Shown in pieces: positions 52,626 through 61,290 of a stretch of DNA of 64,000 nt (position 1 is its first letter; each line of letters opens with the position of its first letter). The notes under the pieces were generated by a model, which saw nothing but the letters and a program-made list of their open reading frames with translations, had not been told where the DNA came from and ran no database searches. This stretch comes from PHAA01 sp964494735 (GTDB lineage: Bacteria; Bacillota; Syntrophomonadia; Syntrophomonadales; Syntrophomonadaceae). The stretch spans positions 62,001 through 126,000 of the forward strand of contig CAZBSD010000002.1 of the NCBI GenBank assembly GCA_964494735.1. The letters run 5' to 3'. The position numbers and the translations under genes are program-made.

Positions 52626-53819
52626 CTACTTGGAGAGACCGTAGGTATCCTGAGCGATAACCAATTCTTCATTAGTGGGTATTACGAATATTCTTACCTT
52701 GGAATCTTCCGTGGCTACGTCCACTTCTTTACCGCGAACCTTGTTCTTCTTGCTGTCCATCTTGATTCCTAAGCAGTCCAGGTCTTTGCAGATGTGCTCT
52801 CTAACGTCGATAGCATTTTCGCCAACTCCGGCAGTGAATACCAGACAGTCGCAGCCATTCAACATGGCTATATATTTGCCAATGTAACCCTTGATGGCAT
52901 TGCAGTAAACATCCAGAGCCAGCTTGGCCCTATCATTGCCGGAATCGGCAGCTTCCAAAACGTCCCGAAGGTCGTTGGAAACACCCGACAATCCCAATAA
53001 TCCTGATTTCTTGTTAAAATAGCTGTTGGCTTCATTGGCATCCATATTCAGCTTATCCATTAGGAAGAACACGATAGCCGGATCGATGTCACCGCTGCGG
53101 GTGCCCATCACCAAGCCCTCCAGAGGAGTCAAGCCCATGGAGGTGCTAATCACCTTGCCATCTTTGATAGCTGCCATGCTGGCCCCATTGCCCAGATGCA
53201 GAGTGATGATCTTGCAGAATCCATAGTATTTGCCCAACATTTTGGCGGCACGGTGGGAGACGTAGAAATGGGAAGTACCGTGGAAGCCATATCTCCTAAC
53301 TTTGTACTTGGTGTAAACATCATAAGGTAAGGCGTAAACGAAATTAGCCGGGGCCATGGTCTGATGGAACGCGGTGTCGAACACGGCTACATGTTTGACA
53401 TTGGGCATCAGACTCTGGCAAGCCTCGATTCCCATCAGGTTGGGCGGATTGTGCAGGGGAGCCAGGTCAAAACAATCACGGATTACTTTCTTGACCCGGT
53501 CATCGATGACGACTGATGATGCGAAATCCTCGCCGCCGTGTACGACGCGATGTCCAACCGCACCGATCTCGTCCATACTCGCTATACATCCGTATTCCGG
53601 ATTGACCAAGACTTCCAGCACCATCTTCATGGCTTCGGTATGGTCAGGCATGTCCTCTTTGATCAATACGTCGTCTTTTCCTGCTGGTTCGTGTTTCAGA
53701 GTGGTTCCAGGGATGCCTACCCGATCTACCAGACCCTTGGCCAGAACCGATTCATCGGTCATGTCAAAGACCTGGTATTTAAGCGATGAGCTTCCACAGT
53801 TGACAACCAAGACCTTCAT
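52626..53819 (-). CDS. ackA: Acetate kinase
   Basis: Interconverts acetyl phosphate and acetate with ATP. It opens MKVLVVNCGSSSLKYQ, and carries RRYGFHGTSHFYVSHRAA, ITLHLGNGASMAAIKDGK and VFTAGVGENAIDVRE, all ASKHA acetate kinase signatures; 397 residues is normal. AAGGAGG precedes the ATG. With pta 66 nt upstream it forms the route acetyl-CoA to acetate plus ATP, the main substrate-level ATP step in many fermenters and syntrophs. Confidence 0.97.
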   Translation of the reverse strand: MKVLVVNCGSSSLKYQVFDMTDESVLAKGLVDRVGIPGTTLKHEPAGKDDVLIKEDMPDHTEAMKMVLEVLVNPEYGCIASMDEIGAVGHRVVHGGEDFASSVVIDDRVKKVIRDCFDLAPLHNPPNLMGIEACQSLMPNVKHVAVFDTAFHQTMAPANFVYALPYDVYTKYKVRRYGFHGTSHFYVSHRAAKMLGKYYGFCKIITLHLGNGASMAAIKDGKVISTSMGLTPLEGLVMGTRSGDIDPAIVFFLMDKLNMDANEANSYFNKKSGLLGLSGVSNDLRDVLEAADSGNDRAKLALDVYCNAIKGYIGKYIAMLNGCDCLVFTAGVGENAIDVREHICKDLDCLGIKMDSKKNKVRGKEVDVATEDSKVRIFVIPTNEELVIAQDTYGLSK

Positions 53820-53885
53820 TACAAAATTCCTCCTTCAATATTATGAGATAAAAATACCGGGAAAAAGTATAAAACCCAGTTTCAA

Positions 53886-54878
53886 CTAGGCTCTAACTGC
53901 GGTTATGGCAACAACATTGACGACATCTTCTACGCTGCATCCTCTGGACAGATCGTTGACCGGTTTATCCAGACCTTGCAGTATGGGGCCGATGGCTTCT
54001 GCTTTGGCGAATCTCTGTACCAGTTTATAACCGATATTGCCCGCCTGGAGATCGGGGAAGACCAATACGTTGCACTGGCCGGCCACCGGACTGCCAGGGG
54101 CTTTGGACGCACCTACGCTGGGAACCAAGGCTGCATCAGCCTGGAATTCGCCGTCTACTTTCAGCTCCGGGAACCTTTCCTTGGCCAAGGCGGTAGCCTG
54201 GGCTACCTTGTCAACCAACTCATGGCTGGCACTGCCCTTGGTGGAGAATGACAGCATGCCCACCTTGGGATCGGGAATGCCGCACACATCTACAGCAGTC
54301 AGGACCGAGGACTTGGCGAACTCAGCCAACTGGGCGGCGGTGGGAACTGGGGTAACCGCACAATCAGCGAAAACCAGCAGGCCATTATAGCCATAATCAC
54401 TATTGGGCACTATCATGACAAAGGCTCCAGACACCGCCGATATACCGGGAGCAGTCTTGATTATCTGCAATGCCGGTCTCAATACATTGCCGGTAGTGTT
54501 TTCGGCACCGGCTACTTCGCCATCGGCTTTACCCAACTTCACCATCATGGATGCGAAGAAGAGCGGATCCAGCATGGAGTCCCGGGCCTGGTCCAGAGTG
54601 ACGCCCTTGCTCTTACGCATCTCAAAGAAGGCTTGGACAAAATCGTCATAAAATGCTGCTTTGCCTGGATTGACGATTTCGGCTGCACTGATGTCGGCTC
54701 CGGCATCGCTGGCGGCGGCCTTGACGGCACCTTCTTCACCCAGCAGAATGATGTTGGCGATCTTGGCATCGGCGATCTGTTTTACGGCCAGCAACGTCCT
54801 TTTTTCTGTGCCCTCCGGTAATACGATCGTCTTGGCTTTCTTAGCCGCATTGGCCTTGATCTGTTCGATTAAACTCAT
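53886..54878 (-). CDS. pta: Phosphate acetyltransferase
   Basis: Transfers acetyl from CoA to phosphate. This is the short form, 330 residues, without the N-terminal regulatory domain of enterobacterial Pta. Seen are IVLPEGTEKRTLLA, EVAGAENTTGNVLRPALQII, and VFPDLQAGNIGYKLVQRF. The ATG two codons inside the longest frame has AAGGAGG upstream. It is transcribed with ackA and divergently from tmcAL. Confidence 0.96.
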   Translation of the reverse strand: MSLIEQIKANAAKKAKTIVLPEGTEKRTLLAVKQIADAKIANIILLGEEGAVKAAASDAGADISAAEIVNPGKAAFYDDFVQAFFEMRKSKGVTLDQARDSMLDPLFFASMMVKLGKADGEVAGAENTTGNVLRPALQIIKTAPGISAVSGAFVMIVPNSDYGYNGLLVFADCAVTPVPTAAQLAEFAKSSVLTAVDVCGIPDPKVGMLSFSTKGSASHELVDKVAQATALAKERFPELKVDGEFQADAALVPSVGASKAPGSPVAGQCNVLVFPDLQAGNIGYKLVQRFAKAEAIGPILQGLDKPVNDLSRGCSVEDVVNVVAITAVRA

Positions 54879-54998
54879 GATCAATCCTCCTTATTTTTTA
54901 CATCGCTAAAAGGTCTCTTCCAACGGTTCCCTATCACCCAGTGATTAAGCCAGTTTTATGTGGTATCATGATGAAAATTTGCTCTAAGGGGATATGTC

Positions 54999-56252
54999 GT
55001 GCCAGTTCTGGGAATAATCTCCGAATTCAACCCCCTTCATAACGGACATCAGCTTTTTATCCGCACTGTTCAGAATTCACAAAACTTCGATGCTACCATT
55101 TGCGTCATGAGCGGCAACTTTGTTCAGCGTGGAGAGGCTGCCATCTGCAATAAATGGACCCGTGCCCGCATGGCCCTGCATGCAGGAGCGGATCTCATCA
55201 TAGAGATACCTTTTTGCCTCTGTGTCCGCAGCGCTTTTTACTTTGCCCGCGGCGCCCTGCAACTCCTGAATGCCACCGGAGTAGTCACCCATCTGGCCTT
55301 CGGCAGTGAGAACGGCCGATTGGATGAATTACAAGCCATCGCCGCTATCGTTGGAGAAGAGGACCAGGAGTACAAGCAACGGTTAAGAAGCTACCTGACT
55401 CAGGGATTGAGCTATCCGACGGCTCGGGCTCGGGCTGTCCAACATATAGCCGGTAACCGGTTGCGTGACTTGGATTCTATCATAGGACAGCCCAATAACA
55501 TCCTGGCTATCGAATACCTCCGAGTCCTGGCCCAGGAAAAGATCCCCATTCAACCGTTGACCGTACCCAGAGTTGGGTCTGATTACAACAGTTTGGACTT
55601 TTCCCCCCTGGCCAGTGCCACTGCCATACGTCACTCCCTGTTGACCGGCAGCGGCGCTTTGGCTGAATCTGCCATGCCCGCCGAAACCCTGGCTCTGCTC
55701 CGGAAGGAGATGGAAGCGGGGCGGGCTCCAGTCGATTCGACGGCCCTGGAGCGAGCTCTGCTGGCCAGACTCCGCCTGATGTCCCGGGACCAACTGATAC
55801 CCATATACGAAGTGTCGGAAGGCCTGGAGAATCGCGTCTTAAAGGCGGCTATCGCTTGCGGCAGTTTAGATGAACTGAGACATTCGGTAAAGAGTAAACG
55901 GTATAGTATGACGCGGATAAACCGGTTGCTCCTTTATATCCTCCTGAATGTCGAAACCCGCCAGATTCTTGGTTTTGACCAGCATGGACCCATGTATCTT
56001 CACATTTTAGGATTTTCTACAAAAGGTCGTAAAATCCTGCAAGAGATCAAAAATAAATCGCATCTGCAGATCCTCAGCCGGGGCAGCGAAGTTAAAGCTA
56101 TGGCGGAAGACAGCAACTCCCCGATCAGACAGGATATGCTCAGACTCGATGTCAAAGCGACTGATCTATATACCCTCCTCTATCCTCAGCCTGATCAAAG
56201 AAGGGGCGCCAAGGATTTCACTACCTCCCCATCGACTGTTTTGGTTGGCTAG
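54999..56252 (+). CDS. tmcAL: tRNA(Met) cytidine acetate ligase
   Basis: Activates acetate with ATP and makes N4-acetylcytidine at the wobble position of elongator tRNA-Met. The nucleotidyltransferase motif GIISEFNPLHNGHQLF (HxGH) is at residues 4-19; the family-typical MSGNFVQRGEAAICNKW follows. The GTG start has AAGGGG 9 nt upstream. 417 residues fits YlbM/TmcAL. Use of acetate makes the neighbourhood with pta-ackA neat, though the order is also simply conserved in Firmicutes. Its stop overlaps that of the next, convergent gene. Confidence 0.94.
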   Translation: MPVLGIISEFNPLHNGHQLFIRTVQNSQNFDATICVMSGNFVQRGEAAICNKWTRARMALHAGADLIIEIPFCLCVRSAFYFARGALQLLNATGVVTHLAFGSENGRLDELQAIAAIVGEEDQEYKQRLRSYLTQGLSYPTARARAVQHIAGNRLRDLDSIIGQPNNILAIEYLRVLAQEKIPIQPLTVPRVGSDYNSLDFSPLASATAIRHSLLTGSGALAESAMPAETLALLRKEMEAGRAPVDSTALERALLARLRLMSRDQLIPIYEVSEGLENRVLKAAIACGSLDELRHSVKSKRYSMTRINRLLLYILLNVETRQILGFDQHGPMYLHILGFSTKGRKILQEIKNKSHLQILSRGSEVKAMAEDSNSPIRQDMLRLDVKATDLYTLLYPQPDQRRGAKDFTTSPSTVLVG

Positions 56253-57061
56253 ATAGACTGGCTTTCCCGTTCATTTTGTTCCTGCCACAAGCGCAATTGG
56301 TTTTTGATTTCGGGCACCATCTCCTCGGTGGACTTCCGCCCTTGATCCACAATTTCGCGGGACCGGTTGAAATCACTGGGATTTATATGTCTTACCGATG
56401 GTTGGATCAGAATATCAGCTCCGGCGGTGATCGAATCAAAATGATATTGGCCCATTATCTCCAGCGATATCAGGATAACGTCCATGGCGGTGCCGAATTC
56501 CATCTTCTTCCCTGCCCCATAAGTCACATCCACAGCGATAACCAGATCCGCACCCATCTCCCGGGCAACATCGATTGGCAATCGATCGCTTACCGCCCCA
56601 TCAACCAACACCTGGCCCTCCTTGATCAATGGAACAAAAACTCCTGGGATGGATATACTGGCTCTAACTGCTTCAGTTACCGAACCTTCGTTCATAACTA
56701 CTGTTTGGCCGGTCACCAAGTCAGTACTGACTACCGAAACCGGAAAATTGAGTTGGTCGAATGTTCTTTTCTTGGTGACCAGATCCAGAAATTCATTGAT
56801 TCTGTTCCCCCTTATGAAACCCATCCGGGGCACACCTATGTCAAAAAATATGCGGGTATTCATATTTTCGATCAACCGATCCAACATGTAGAGGTTGGCA
56901 CCGCAGGCATAGATGGCTCCGACCATGGCTCCCATGCTGCTGCCCACGATAAAGTCGAAGCCGATCTCATTCTCCAGCAACACCTGCAGAACCCCTATGT
57001 GAGCCAGGCCCCTGGCGCTTCCCGCCCCCAGCACTAATGCCACCTTAGGATTACCGCTCAT
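56249..57061 (-). CDS. Patatin-like phospholipase/esterase (RssA/YlbK type)
   Basis: Ser-Asp dyad hydrolase of the bacterial patatin family, 270 residues. The oxyanion loop is GAGSARGLAH (12-21), the nucleophile is in GSSMG (Ser 42) and the catalytic Asp in VDGAVSDRLP (Asp 154). No signal peptide, so it acts inside the cell. Orthologues lie beside ylbJ in Bacillus (ylbK). Substrate unknown; lipid turnover is likely from the family. Confidence 0.93.
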   Translation of the reverse strand: MSGNPKVALVLGAGSARGLAHIGVLQVLLENEIGFDFIVGSSMGAMVGAIYACGANLYMLDRLIENMNTRIFFDIGVPRMGFIRGNRINEFLDLVTKKRTFDQLNFPVSVVSTDLVTGQTVVMNEGSVTEAVRASISIPGVFVPLIKEGQVLVDGAVSDRLPIDVAREMGADLVIAVDVTYGAGKKMEFGTAMDVILISLEIMGQYHFDSITAGADILIQPSVRHINPSDFNRSREIVDQGRKSTEEMVPEIKNQLRLWQEQNERESQSI

Positions 57062-57143
57062 GTTCTAATTCACTCCTCCTCATTCTAAGTCGGGAACGGC
57101 TTTGCATATATATTTAGCAAAACCAGTTGAACGGAGGTTTTGT

Positions 57144-58307
57144 TTGAGTAAATATTCCCGGTTGGGATTTATTTCATTCATACTGGTGGTTACAGTCTTC
57201 ATGCTGGTAAACCCGCGCGAGACAGTTGCTTCTGCATCTTTCGGATTCAAATTGTGGTATTCAACCGTCCTGCCGGCTTTGTTTCCATTCTTCGTAGTGG
57301 CCGAACTGCTGGTCAGCCTTCGCTTCGTCCATTATCTCGGTATTTGGCTGGAACCGATCATGCGCCCCCTGTTTAATCTGCCCGGCAGCAGTTCCCTGGT
57401 GGTAGTCATGGGATTCACCTCCGGCTTTCCAGTTGGGGCGCTGCTTACCCGCCAGCTTTACGAGCACCGCCTCCTCAACGCCTTTGAAGCCGAAAGGCTG
57501 GTCTCGTTCACCAACAACTGCAGTCCCTTGTTTATCGTTGGGGCGGTAGGAGTCGGCATGTTCGGAAATCCCAAGATCGGTTACTGGCTGGCCGCCGGCC
57601 ATTACCTGTCCAATCTCCTGGTGGGTATTATTTTAGGATTTACCTCCCCGAGGCGTACTGATTCATTGCCAAGGCCTCTGGGTGATCCCCACCGACTCGA
57701 TCAACTAGGGGCACCGGAAACCATCGGTAAAATACTGGGCAACGCAATCCAAAAGGCGATTCATAACATTTTGGTGGTGGCCGGATTCATTGTGGTTTTC
57801 TCCGTTATCACCAGAATGCTGTCTACCTGGGGTGTATTCGAAGTGGCCGCCCAGATTCTGGTCAATAGCCTGGCTTTCCTCAACCTGACCTATTCGCTCG
57901 CTTATGGCCTGTGCATGGGATTTTTCGAGATTACGTTAGGGTCACAAGCTGCCGCCGCATCAATGGCCCGCCCTGATTTAACCACATTGTTGGCAGTCAG
58001 TATCATACTGGCTTTCAGCGGGCTGTCCATAATAGCCCAGGTAATGAGTATAGTGGCCGGGATGCCGATAAGATTCTGGTTCTATATGCGGGCCCGGCTT
58101 CTGCAAATCATTTTGTCGGCGGCGATCATGGCCGCGATATACAGATTTCTGGGGACAAACTCAATCAGCACCTTGGGCATGGGTTTTCCGCCCATATACA
58201 AAGTGCTGTACGCGTTTGACGCCTGGACCATTTCTCTGATCTGCATGCTGATCGGTGCCGCTATGATCTTGCTAATGCTGACCGTCTCAAGGTATCGATC
58301 CGGTTAA
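57144..58307 (+). CDS. ylbJ: Sporulation integral membrane protein YlbJ
   Basis: A 387-residue polytopic protein with about eight to ten hydrophobic segments and a nucleoside-recognition (Gate-type) pattern in MGFTSGFPVGALLTRQLYE and FTNNCSPLFIVGAVGVG. In Bacillus YlbJ is mother-cell expressed and needed for proper spore cortex. The TTG start with GGAGG 6 nt upstream is chosen over a longer frame beginning 14 codons earlier. It is divergent from the patatin gene and convergent with the coiled-coil gene, stops overlapping. Confidence 0.9.
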   Translation: MSKYSRLGFISFILVVTVFMLVNPRETVASASFGFKLWYSTVLPALFPFFVVAELLVSLRFVHYLGIWLEPIMRPLFNLPGSSSLVVVMGFTSGFPVGALLTRQLYEHRLLNAFEAERLVSFTNNCSPLFIVGAVGVGMFGNPKIGYWLAAGHYLSNLLVGIILGFTSPRRTDSLPRPLGDPHRLDQLGAPETIGKILGNAIQKAIHNILVVAGFIVVFSVITRMLSTWGVFEVAAQILVNSLAFLNLTYSLAYGLCMGFFEITLGSQAAAASMARPDLTTLLAVSIILAFSGLSIIAQVMSIVAGMPIRFWFYMRARLLQIILSAAIMAAIYRFLGTNSISTLGMGFPPIYKVLYAFDAWTISLICMLIGAAMILLMLTVSRYRSG

Positions 58308-58771
58308 CTGATTTCGTCCTCCGTCTGCAGCTTGATCTGATCGCGCCCTTGTACTACCGTTTCCAGTCCTTTGCGTAATACATATTCGATGTGCCCCAGG
58401 ACTCCGTCAGCATAATCTTCGGCATCTCGCCTTATCTGCTCCGCTACTCTCTCGCTCTTGGCCACGATCTCTTCAGCTACACTCATGGCACTCCTGGTTA
58501 TCTCACTGTCATCGACCATCCGCGCCGCTTCACTCTTATATTGTTCGATGTATTCATTGGCTTCATAGAATGCATCGCTTACAATCTTGTCCTTTTCGGA
58601 TAGGAGTTGTTGGGCTGTCTCCAGTTCTCCCGGCAGAATTGCCCTTATCCTATCGACCCGGTCCAGAAACCGATTGGCTTCCACCAAAGATTTGCCCCCG
58701 GTCAAGGGCATCTTTCGGCTGCCCCTAAGTAAATCCTCCATGTCATCAAGAATGCGAAATATTTCCATCAT
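58304..58771 (-). CDS. Coiled-coil protein of unknown function
   Basis: A 155-residue, mostly helical, charged protein opening MMEIFRILDDMEDLLRGSRK, with an early ASRKMPL-like turn followed by long heptads (VDRIRAILPGELETAQQLLS; EQIRRDAEDYADGVLGHIEY). No membrane helix. Similar proteins of the DivIVA-like or F0 b-like helical type are found next to rsmD in Clostridia, but I cannot assign a family. The two adjacent ATGs with AGGAGG upstream mark the start, inside the rsmD 3' end (26-nt overlap), so expression is coupled to rsmD. coaD, the usual neighbour, is absent here. Confidence 0.75.
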   Translation of the reverse strand: MMEIFRILDDMEDLLRGSRKMPLTGGKSLVEANRFLDRVDRIRAILPGELETAQQLLSEKDKIVSDAFYEANEYIEQYKSEAARMVDDSEITRSAMSVAEEIVAKSERVAEQIRRDAEDYADGVLGHIEYVLRKGLETVVQGRDQIKLQTEDEIS

Positions 58772-59336
58772 TCCTTGGCTCCTCCTCACAACTGCAGTAG
58801 TAATGCAAACCCGATTCCCCATAAACTTTGTGGCGATATCTGAGCAATGGATGAAACGATGGCATATCCTTCTGGCGAGGTGTCCTTATCACGATTAGGC
58901 CTTCATCAGCCAGAATACCGGCCTGGCTGACAGCATCCATCACTGGTTCAAAAATTCTCTCCTGAGAAAAAGGCGGATCGATATAAATCAGGTCAAATTT
59001 AAGATCTAGATTTTTCACGCGTTTGAGGGCTTGAAATACATCACTCCGATATATTTCGAAACCGCTCCGGAATTGGCAGTGGTCCAGGTTTTCACGGATC
59101 ACCTTTATTGCAGCGTTATCATTGTCCACAAAAATAACTTTTTTAGCTCCCCGGCTCAACGCCTCTATCCCCACACTTCCGCTTCCCGCAAATAAGTCCA
59201 GGACTTGGGCTTCCTCCACCCTGGCTCCCCACACATTGAAGAGAGCCTCTTTTATCATGTCGGTGACGGGCCGGGTATTGAGTCCCGCTGGTGCCTTAAG
59301 CCTTCTCCCTTTGGCGATACCGCATATGACACGCAA
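58746..59336 (-). CDS. rsmD: 16S rRNA (guanine966-N2)-methyltransferase
   Basis: SAM-dependent methyltransferase of 16S rRNA. It opens MRVICGIAKGRRLKAP, has the SAM loop VLDLFAGSGSVGIEALSRGA, VFVDND, and the catalytic IYIDPPF (DPPF). 196 residues is normal. AAGGAGAGA precedes the ATG. Confidence 0.95.
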   Translation of the reverse strand: MRVICGIAKGRRLKAPAGLNTRPVTDMIKEALFNVWGARVEEAQVLDLFAGSGSVGIEALSRGAKKVIFVDNDNAAIKVIRENLDHCQFRSGFEIYRSDVFQALKRVKNLDLKFDLIYIDPPFSQERIFEPVMDAVSQAGILADEGLIVIRTPRQKDMPSFHPLLRYRHKVYGESGLHYYCSCEEEPRNDGNISHS

Positions 59337-59641
59337 CGCATTCTCTCCTTTTTATGTTTCGATTCATCTATACGATTACCTCTTTTTGTAATGATTAAAT
59401 TTGATTGTAGCAGAAAATATTTTGTTAAAAAATGTCCTGGCGATGAATATTATTCTAAATAACGGTCAATGATATAGATACCGGATATAACCGGTAAACA
59501 AACCCTCCCCAACAACTTTACAAAATTCTCCTCTCCCCAAAATGGCGACTTCGGTCGCCATTTTAATTGTCATGAGAGTCGTGGTTGGAGGGATACATTG
59601 GTCATCCAATGATGATAATACTGTAAAGGAGGTCGCTAGAA
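59337..59641. other. Intergenic region between rsmD and gpr with two palindromes
   Basis: No gene seen. TACCGG-ATATAA-CCGGTA (59479-59496) is a 6-bp palindrome. At 59539-59564 an 11-bp stem with a TTCG tetraloop (AAAATGGCGAC/GTCGCCATTTT) forms a very stable hairpin, terminator-like on the plus strand though no upstream plus gene is evident. The gpr promoter candidate follows. Confidence 0.55.
59591..59620 (+). promoter_or_regulatory. Possible sigma-G promoter of gpr
   Basis: GGATA (59591-59595) and GATAATA (59614-59620) are 18 nt apart, near the forespore consensus (GHATR, CATNHTA): 4 of 5 and 6 of 7 matches. gpr is forespore-expressed in Bacillus. Confidence 0.4.
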
Positions 59642-60601
59642 GTGAACGATTTTTTAAGAAGTTTTAATCTTAAGGTGGATCTGGCCATTGAGGCCCGAGA
59701 TCTGGTTCGTGGCGCCACCGGCCGTGAGATACAAGGGGTGGAGGAAAAGGTAGAGCAACTGGAACAGATTAAAACAACCAGCATCTTTATCCGCGAACCA
59801 CAAGCTGCCCAGGTTATGGGGCGTCCCGTCGGCACTTACATTACTATCGAGTCCCCCCCTCTGAAGATCAACGATCCCTACGTGAAGCAAGAAATAATTG
59901 ATGCTATGGCCAAAAGTATGCCGGTCCTGTTAAATGACACTTTAAAGCCGCAGGACGTGGTGTTGCTGGTAGGATTGGGCAACTGGCGGGCCACACCCGA
60001 CGCACTAGGTCCGAAGTTCATTCAATACAGTCCTATCACCCGGCACTATCATCAGTACGCGCCGGATGCACTGGTTCAGGGTATGCGCCCCACCTGTGGA
60101 ATAGCCCCGGGAGTACTTGGAATCACGGGGTTGGAGACGTTCGACGTTGTCAAAGGAATTGTTGACAAAATCAAACCCGCGGTCCTGGTAGTAGTCGATT
60201 CTTTGGCTGCTCAGAATGTGGAGAGGATTGGGACCTCCATCCAAATGTGCAATACCGGCATCCAACCGGGAAGTGGGATCGGCAATACCCGCCAGGCCTT
60301 GTCCCAGCAGGAACTAGGAATTCCGGTGATAGCCATAGGTTGCCCTACTATCGTCAATGCGGCGGTTATTACCAATCAGGCCATACAGAAGTTCTGCTCC
60401 AATAGTGGTATCAACTTCGTCGAGTCCACTGCCCAGGCGGCAGTCCAGGAGATTCTTACTTACTTCGGAGGCAGCCTCACCGTCACCCCCAAAGAGATCG
60501 ACGATATAATCGAAAACACTTCCCGGATCTTGGCCATGGGAGTTGCCACCGCGTTATTCCCGGGCATATCCCAGGAGCAGTTGGAACTATATGCCACTTA
60601 G
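59642..60601 (+). CDS. gpr: Germination protease GPR
   Basis: Protease that degrades alpha/beta-type SASPs when spores germinate. It is made as a zymogen; the short propeptide here is followed by KVDLAIEARDLV (residues 11-22), similar to the known processing region. Other family stretches are TTSIFIREPQAAQVMG, VLLVGLGNWRATPDALGP and GIAPGVLGITGLET. 319 residues is a little shorter than in Bacillus. The GTG start has AAAGGAGG 9 nt upstream. Its likely substrates are the two SASP-type genes just downstream on the other strand. Confidence 0.94.
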   Translation: MNDFLRSFNLKVDLAIEARDLVRGATGREIQGVEEKVEQLEQIKTTSIFIREPQAAQVMGRPVGTYITIESPPLKINDPYVKQEIIDAMAKSMPVLLNDTLKPQDVVLLVGLGNWRATPDALGPKFIQYSPITRHYHQYAPDALVQGMRPTCGIAPGVLGITGLETFDVVKGIVDKIKPAVLVVVDSLAAQNVERIGTSIQMCNTGIQPGSGIGNTRQALSQQELGIPVIAIGCPTIVNAAVITNQAIQKFCSNSGINFVESTAQAAVQEILTYFGGSLTVTPKEIDDIIENTSRILAMGVATALFPGISQEQLELYAT

Positions 60602-60608
60602 ATCGCGT

Positions 60609-60644
60609 AGGGATGAACCGTCAAACGGCTTTCATCCCTTTTTT
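60609..60644 (+). terminator. Terminator of gpr
   Basis: AGGGATGAA/TTCATCCCT with CCGT/ACGG inside, then TTTTTT, directly after the gpr stop. Confidence 0.85.
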
Positions 60645-60671
60645 CATCACCAACTTAATGCAGAAATGCAA

Positions 60672-60697
60672 ACAAGCGGATATAGTCATCCGCCTGT
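60672..60697 (-). terminator. Terminator of sasP
   Basis: A 10-bp stem with one wobble (ACAGGCGGAT/ATCCGCTTGT), then TTGCATTTC on the minus strand, about 33 nt after the sasP stop. Confidence 0.55.
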
Positions 60698-60729
60698 TCG
60701 GTTTAGTATGGTTAGTTTAGTTTATGCTA

Positions 60730-60948
60730 TTATTTCATGGTGCCCATGCCGACTTTGCTCTGCTCATAGGACTGGATCATCTTCTTGACCATTTGGCCAC
60801 CGATGGAACCAGCTTCTCTCGAGGTCAGATCTCCGTTATAGCCCTGTTTCAAGGTGACCCCTACCTCCTGAGCAGATTCCATCTTAAATTGATCCATCCC
60901 AGCTCTTGCCTCAGGAACTATCAGTCTGTTGTTATTGCGGCTCGCCAT
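60730..60948 (-). CDS. Alpha/beta-type small acid-soluble spore protein
   Basis: A 72-residue DNA-binding spore protein that protects forespore DNA. It contains both family blocks: QFKMESAQEVGVTL (GPR site region) and GDLTSREAGSIGGQMVKKMI. The residue after the presumed scissile Glu is Ser, where Ile or Phe is usual. AAGGAGGTGA precedes the ATG. A loose sigma-G-like pair (GCATA ... CAATATG) lies upstream. It is convergent with gpr. Confidence 0.95.
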   Translation of the reverse strand: MASRNNNRLIVPEARAGMDQFKMESAQEVGVTLKQGYNGDLTSREAGSIGGQMVKKMIQSYEQSKVGMGTMK

Positions 60949-61023
60949 TCGTGATTCACCTCCTTTTTATTTACTAATCATATTGTTTCCCGACCCAAAT
61001 CTAATATGCTAGCAGTTTTTTCT

Positions 61024-61167
61024 TCACTTTTTATATTTTTGCTTGGTCATGATACCCATCTCCTGGCCCACCTCGAACTTCAGTTTGTCCAGCTTGGTAT
61101 TCTTTATAGCGGCAGTATCACCTCCGTTGCGCGGGTCCTTATCCTGATTTGTTTTGTCATTATGCAC
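61024..61167 (-). CDS. Short SASP-like spore protein (47 aa)
   Basis: A 47-codon frame opening MHNDKTNQDKDPRNGGDTAA and containing KLDKLKFEVGQEMGIMTKQK, which matches the first helix and GPR-site block of alpha/beta SASPs but lacks the second block (LTSREAGxxGGxMVKKMI). AAAGGAGG lies exactly 7 nt before the GTG, which supports translation. It stands between recG's terminator and sasP. It may be a short spore protein or a decayed SASP; the intact RBS and ending favour a real gene. Confidence 0.7.
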   Translation of the reverse strand: MHNDKTNQDKDPRNGGDTAAIKNTKLDKLKFEVGQEMGIMTKQKYKK

Positions 61168-61195
61168 ATCGCAACCTCCTTTACCCATAGAACAC

Positions 61196-61232
61196 AGCAA
61201 AAAGAAATACCGTCAGCAGACCTGACAGTATT
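61196..61232 (-). terminator. Terminator of recG
   Basis: An 11-bp stem with one wobble (AATACTGTCAG/CTGACGGTATT), 5-nt loop, then TTTCTTTTTG on the minus strand, about 60 nt after recG. Confidence 0.8.
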
Positions 61233-61290
61233 ATGATGACCACAATCTGATTTTTTAGGCAGGCAAGGTGAGGCATTACCTCCCGTCACC

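Noticed and set aside
61104..61289. 61-codon minus-strand ORF near recG's end
   Set aside because: It spans the recG terminator and is out of frame with the SASP-like gene, which has the better RBS and similarity.
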